NCBI GenBank assembly: GCA_900543055.1
Contig: UQQI01000002.1
Location: forward strand, 1 to 63,506
From: an uncultured Mollicutes bacterium
Lineage (GTDB): Bacteria; Bacillota_I; Bacilli_A; RF39; UBA660
Reading direction: 5' to 3'
DNA: 63,506 bases
Shown here: positions 59,885-63,506 of the stretch, in pieces
Layout of the letters: each line of letters starts with the position of its first letter
How positions within the stretch are numbered: the stretch's first letter is position 1
The notes under the pieces: generated by a model
Told to the model about the DNA's origin: nothing
Seen by the model: only the letters and a program-made list of their open reading frames with translations
Databases searched by the model: none
Translations under genes and position numbers: made by a program

Positions 59885-61473
59885 AAAAACCAAAATTAAA
59901 ATTAAAAAAATTTTATTTTCATCCCATAACCGTATTTATATTTTTAACATTCTTTGTAATGGCACTGAGTGGAATACTTTCACTTTTTCAAGTACAAGCA
60001 ACTTACAATACAATTAATAGTAATACACATGAGTTAGAACCTGTATTACTTTCAGTAGAAAATTTATTTTCATTTGATGGATTAAAATTTCTAATAAGTA
60101 ATGCAGCAGTAAATTTCTTAAGTTTTGCTCCTTTAGGAACATTATTAATATCACTTATCGGATTAACAATAGCTGAAGGAACAGGATTTATTGAAATGCT
60201 AACAAAAAGACATATAAGTAAAGCAAATAAATATGTCTTAACATTTATAATTATATTAATATCAACAATATCTTCATTAATAAATGAAGTAGGATATGCA
60301 ATATTAATACCACTAGTTGCATTAATATACTTTATAAATAATAGAAATCCTATTTTAGGAATAGTTACAGCATTTTGTGGAGTATCATTTGGATACGGTG
60401 TATCAATATTTATAGGTTCTACAGAAGTAAACCTTATGGGATATACAAAAGTTGCAGCAAGATTAGTAGATGATACAGCTCATATTGCTCTAACATCTAA
60501 CTTAATATTTATAATAGTTGCAACTATAATATTATCAATAGTAGGTACTATTATAATAGAAAAAATAGTAGCACCAAAAATAGGAAAATATAAAAAGGAT
60601 GAAGAGTTTGCAAAAACAGAACAATATAGAGTTATAAATATTGAAGAAGAAGAACAAAAACAAATCGAAAAAGATAAATATGAAAATAGAGGTTTAAGAT
60701 TTTCTTTAATAGTAGGAATTATAATGCTTTTATTATTTATATATGCATTAATTCCAAATCTTCCATATTCTGGAATGTTATTAGATAAAGATGCTACTAC
60801 ATATTTAGACCAGTTATTTGGAAAGAATTCTTACTTCCAAGATGGCTTTACATATATGGTATCATTAGTATTTATCCTTATGGGAATAGCATATGGATTA
60901 GGAAGTAAATCTATAAAAAGTGATAAGGAAATAATTGAAAATGCTAGTAAAAGATTTACTGGTATTGGAAGTATGATTATTCTTATATTTGTTGTATCAC
61001 AATTCATTGCAGTATTTAGAAAAACAAATATTGGTTATATAGTAACAGCATGGTTTGCAACAATTCTAGAGAATATGCAACTTAGTGGAATCCCATTAGT
61101 TTTAATAACATTATTACTAATAGCAATTTCAGGATTCTTCTTAACATCTCCATCAAGTAAATGGATGATATTCTCACCAGTTGTAGTTCCAATGTTTATG
61201 CAATCAAATCTATCTCCACAATTTGCCCAAATAATTATGAGAGCAGGAGATTCAATGACAAAAGGATTTACACCATTACTTGCCTCGTTTGTTATTTATA
61301 TAGGATATTTAAATATTTATAACTTAAATAAAAAGAAACCTTATACTATAAGAAAATCATTAAAATTAATAACACCATACTTTTTAATAATTGCAGCAAC
61401 ATGGATTCTTATAGTAATTGGATGGTATATTTTAGGATTGCCAATAGGACCTGGAGTTGGACCAACAATTTAA
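59878..61473 (+). CDS. AbgT-family transporter
   Basis: The 531-residue membrane protein matches AbgT/MtrF carriers: a GVSFGYGVSIFIGSTEVNL segment (about 166-184), IIEKIVAPKIGKY after it, and the C-terminal FLTSPSSKWMIFSPVVVPMF and MRAGDSMTKGFTPL blocks. Family members carry p-aminobenzoyl-glutamate or act as sulfonamide exporters; the substrate here is not known. About 13 membrane segments, with a charged loop (about 236-275). It starts inside the end of the DUF951 gene and has its own terminator. Confidence 0.9.
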   Translation: MLEKPKLKLKKFYFHPITVFIFLTFFVMALSGILSLFQVQATYNTINSNTHELEPVLLSVENLFSFDGLKFLISNAAVNFLSFAPLGTLLISLIGLTIAEGTGFIEMLTKRHISKANKYVLTFIIILISTISSLINEVGYAILIPLVALIYFINNRNPILGIVTAFCGVSFGYGVSIFIGSTEVNLMGYTKVAARLVDDTAHIALTSNLIFIIVATIILSIVGTIIIEKIVAPKIGKYKKDEEFAKTEQYRVINIEEEEQKQIEKDKYENRGLRFSLIVGIIMLLLFIYALIPNLPYSGMLLDKDATTYLDQLFGKNSYFQDGFTYMVSLVFILMGIAYGLGSKSIKSDKEIIENASKRFTGIGSMIILIFVVSQFIAVFRKTNIGYIVTAWFATILENMQLSGIPLVLITLLLIAISGFFLTSPSSKWMIFSPVVVPMFMQSNLSPQFAQIIMRAGDSMTKGFTPLLASFVIYIGYLNIYNLNKKKPYTIRKSLKLITPYFLIIAATWILIVIGWYILGLPIGPGVGPTI

Positions 61474-61482
61474 TAGTAAGAG

Positions 61483-61506
61483 AGCACTAATTTTAGTGCT
61501 TTTTTC
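61483..61506 (+). terminator. Terminator after the AbgT-family gene
   Basis: AGCACTAA (61483-61490) pairs perfectly with TTAGTGCT (61493-61500), followed by T6 (wobble not needed). Confidence 0.9.
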
Positions 61507-61518
61507 TTTTTGTATTAT

Positions 61519-61547
61519 TTTACATTAAAGATTATAAATGATATAAT
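61519..61547 (+). promoter_or_regulatory. Sigma-A promoter of ychF
   Basis: TTTACA (61519-61524), a 17-base spacer and a perfect TATAAT (61542-61547) lie about 28 bases before the ychF ATG. Confidence 0.82.
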
Positions 61548-61574
61548 ATTGACGAAAGAAAAGAGGTATAAATT

Positions 61575-62675
61575 ATGAGTTTAACAGCAGGAATAGTAGG
61601 ATTACCAAATGTGGGAAAATCAACATTATTTAATGCAATTACAAATCAAAAAATATTAGCAGAAAACTATCCATTTGCAACAATAGAACCAAACGTAGGA
61701 ATAGTTACTGTACCAGATAAAAGAATGGATAAATTAAAAGAAATGTATGAACCAAATAAATTTATTCCAACAGCCTATGAATTTACTGATATAGCAGGAC
61801 TGGTAAAAGGAGCAAGTAAGGGTGAAGGACTTGGAAATAAATTCTTATCTCATATAAGAGAAGTAGATGCAATTGTTGAAGTAGTTAGATGCTTCGATGA
61901 TGGAAAAATTATCCACGTAGATGGAAACATTGATCCAATAAGAGATATTGAAACTATTAATCTAGAGCTTGCAATAGCAGACTTAGATGTAATTAATGGA
62001 AGACTTGAAAGAGTTGCTAAAAAAGCAAGAACAACAAAGAATAAAGATGACATTTTAGAAACAGAAGTTTTAGAAAAATGTAAAAAAGCCTTAGAAGAAA
62101 ATACACCAATTAGACAACTAGACTTAAATGATGAAGAAAAAAAGGTAATCAAGTCATATAGTTTCTTAACTCAAAAGCCAATAATTTATTTAGCAAATAT
62201 TAAAGAGTCAGAATTAGGAAATCCAGATAATATATATGTTGAAAAAGTAAAAAAGTATGCATCACAAGAAAATGCTAGAGTAGTTAGCTTGTGTGCAAAA
62301 GTAGAAGAAGATTTAAGTGAACTAAGTAAAGATGAAAAACAAGAAATGTTAGATGCTCTAGGAATAGATGGCTCAGGATTAGATAAGTTAATAACTGCAA
62401 CATATGATATCTTAGGACTAGCAACATATTTTACAGTAGGAAGAGATGAAGTAAGAGCGTGGACATTTAAAAAAGGAATGAATGCCAAACAATGTGCAGG
62501 AATAATTCATACAGATTTTGAAAAAGGGTTCATTAGAGCAGAAGTTATGTCATATGAAGACTTAATTGAATGTGGTAGTGAGTTAAAAGTAAAGGAGTCA
62601 GGCAAAGCAAGATTAGAAGGAAAAGAATACCTTATGCAAGATGGAGATATTTGCCATTTCAGATTTAATGTGTAG
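61575..62675 (+). CDS. ychF: Redox-regulated ATPase YchF (OLA1 family)
   Basis: YchF is an Obg-family P-loop protein that prefers ATP and associates with ribosomes. The 366-residue protein has GLPNVGKSTLFNAIT (about 8-22), DIAGLVKGAS (about 72), NIKESE in place of the guanine motif NKxD, and the C-terminal TGS domain ending QDGDICHFRFNV. Length and order near the parAB genes match Bacillus yyaF. Confidence 0.97.
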   Translation: MSLTAGIVGLPNVGKSTLFNAITNQKILAENYPFATIEPNVGIVTVPDKRMDKLKEMYEPNKFIPTAYEFTDIAGLVKGASKGEGLGNKFLSHIREVDAIVEVVRCFDDGKIIHVDGNIDPIRDIETINLELAIADLDVINGRLERVAKKARTTKNKDDILETEVLEKCKKALEENTPIRQLDLNDEEKKVIKSYSFLTQKPIIYLANIKESELGNPDNIYVEKVKKYASQENARVVSLCAKVEEDLSELSKDEKQEMLDALGIDGSGLDKLITATYDILGLATYFTVGRDEVRAWTFKKGMNAKQCAGIIHTDFEKGFIRAEVMSYEDLIECGSELKVKESGKARLEGKEYLMQDGDICHFRFNV

Positions 62676-63450
62676 ATTAGATTCTCAAATAAAAATATTT
62701 GAAGCAAATAAAAAAGATGGAATAATGAGTAGGAACAAAATATTCTATGACGAAAATTTCACTCAAGATGATATAAATGAAATATTTAAAGAAACAAGAA
62801 TAAAACTTGGAGAAAAGCATGGATTTAATGGATTAAGAATGATACAAGCATCCCAAAAAACAGAAACTAATAATGTAAAGTATCCTGATGGAAAATATAT
62901 AAGTATTAATGATAAATTATTAACTGCAGATGACTATTGGTATTTAAATTTAGAGGCAGATATATTAATGATTAATAATAAATATAAAGGTATTGTAATA
63001 GGAAATATGTGTGCAGATTGTCCAATAGTTATAGCAGAAGACAGAAAAAAAGGAGTAACAGCTCTTGCCCATTGTGGAGCAGCATATATTGATAGAAATC
63101 TTCCATACCAAATAATAGAATCTTTAAAAAAAGAATATAGTAGTAATTCAGAGGATATTTATGTGTATATATCTAGTGGAGCTAAAAAAGAAAATTTTAT
63201 ATATGATACATACCCACATTGGGCTAAAAATGATGATGTCTGGATTGGTTGCATAGATAAAAAAGATAATAAGTATCAAATAGATATGTATAAAGCAATA
63301 ATTAATCAACTAAAAAAGCAAGAGATAAAGAATATAGAAATAAGTGAAATAGATACTATAACTAATCAAGATTATGCTTCTCATTACTGTAGAATAAGAG
63401 GTCAAGAAAATAAATCTGGACAAAATTTTGTTGGTTTCTTTTATAAATAA
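62668..63450 (+). CDS. Divergent YfiH/PgeF (DUF152) family protein
   Basis: The family (multicopper polyphenol oxidase-like, purine-nucleoside phosphorylase activity, or peptidoglycan editing) is recognised from NMCADCPIVIAEDRKKGVTALAHCG (split NMCADCPIVIAED and VTALAHCGAAY), and YASHYCRIRGQENKSGQNF near the end. The usual HAGW is HCGA, and the first zinc His of the QVHG motif appears lost (MIQASQ, residues about 70), so activity may differ. The ATG at 62668 overlaps the ychF stop; an internal ATG at 62725 is possible. The right 55-bp repeat begins one base after its stop. Confidence 0.72.
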   Translation: MCRLDSQIKIFEANKKDGIMSRNKIFYDENFTQDDINEIFKETRIKLGEKHGFNGLRMIQASQKTETNNVKYPDGKYISINDKLLTADDYWYLNLEADILMINNKYKGIVIGNMCADCPIVIAEDRKKGVTALAHCGAAYIDRNLPYQIIESLKKEYSSNSEDIYVYISSGAKKENFIYDTYPHWAKNDDVWIGCIDKKDNKYQIDMYKAIINQLKKQEIKNIEISEIDTITNQDYASHYCRIRGQENKSGQNFVGFFYK

Positions 63451-63451
63451 C

Positions 63452-63506
63452 TGTTAAACATTAGTTAAAATGTCACCGATTTATAATATTGATAACAAAC
63501 AAAGGT
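63452..63506. repeat. Right copy of the 55-bp terminal inverted repeat
   Basis: Reverse complement of 1-55, identical at all 55 bases. It starts one base after the TAA (63448-63450) of the last gene and ends at the window edge. It contains TTATAATATTGATAA, a short near-palindrome, but no terminator hairpin. Confidence 0.97.

Overview
The window is a 63.5 kb, very AT-rich stretch (roughly three quarters A+T by eye) carrying the replication origin of a low-GC Gram-positive bacterium. Gene order follows the Bacillus subtilis origin region closely. Left of the origin, all on the minus strand, lie dnaA-dnaN-[comK]-recF-gyrB-gyrA, SRP RNA-tadA-dnaX-ybaB-recR-bofA-holB-ricT-trmN6-rsmI-pth-mfd, metG-tatD-rsmA-yabG-veg-spoVG-yabP-yabQ-divIC-tilS-ftsH, and cysS-mrnC-rlmB-sigH-secE-nusG-rplK-rplA-rplJ-rplL. 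Right of it, on the plus strand, lie rpmH-rnpA-yidC-jag-mnmE-mnmG-rsmG-noc-parA-parB-mscS-DUF951-abgT-ychF. TGA is used as a stop (rsmI; yabG, where it overlaps the veg ATG) and Trp is TGG, so the genetic code is standard. Sporulation-type genes (sigH-like, bofA, ricT, spoVG, yabG, yabP, yabQ) together with a compact, AT-rich genome suggest an uncultured Bacilli lineage close to the Mollicutes (for example RF39-like gut bacteria). That placement is inference.

Layout. 1-700: a 55-bp repeat, then two small helical proteins resembling type VII secretion LXG partners. 1.4-8.8 kb: ribosomal proteins with leader RNAs, nusG, secE, an unrecognised tail-anchored protein, a sigma-H-like factor, rlmB, mrnC, cysS. 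8.8-20.2 kb: a ClpC-like ATPase with a degenerate second ring, a carrier with a Lys/Ser/Thr-rich loop, lysS, an RDD protein, dus, a pseudogene, mscL, ftsH with an unusual C-terminal domain, tilS. 20.2-28.1 kb: divIC, sporulation genes, rsmA, a SipW-type signal peptidase with two paralogous exported proteins, tatD, and metG under a T-box. 28.1-39.4 kb: mfd, translation and repair genes, dnaX, tadA, SRP RNA. 39.4-40.2 kb: a gene-free region with three parS and two Noc sites. 40.2-49.7 kb: gyrase, recF, a ComK homologue, dnaN, dnaA, oriC. 49.7-63.5 kb: the rightward genes listed above and a divergent YfiH-family protein.

The genes form a replication-partition hub: DnaA, DnaN, gyrase, ParA/ParB and Noc are encoded around the origin, and their likely target sites lie in the gyrA-SRP RNA gap. 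Four of the five full sites there sit 9-11 bp behind a shared 18-bp DnaA-box-like element, giving a composite module I have not seen described. Other points worth a second look are the 55-bp inverted repeat forming both window ends, ComK in the yaaA position without its MecA-binding tail together with a ClpC-like protein whose D2 lacks ATPase motifs, FtsH with a Rho_N/SAP-like C-terminus, and the frequent building of terminator hairpins from the last codons of genes.
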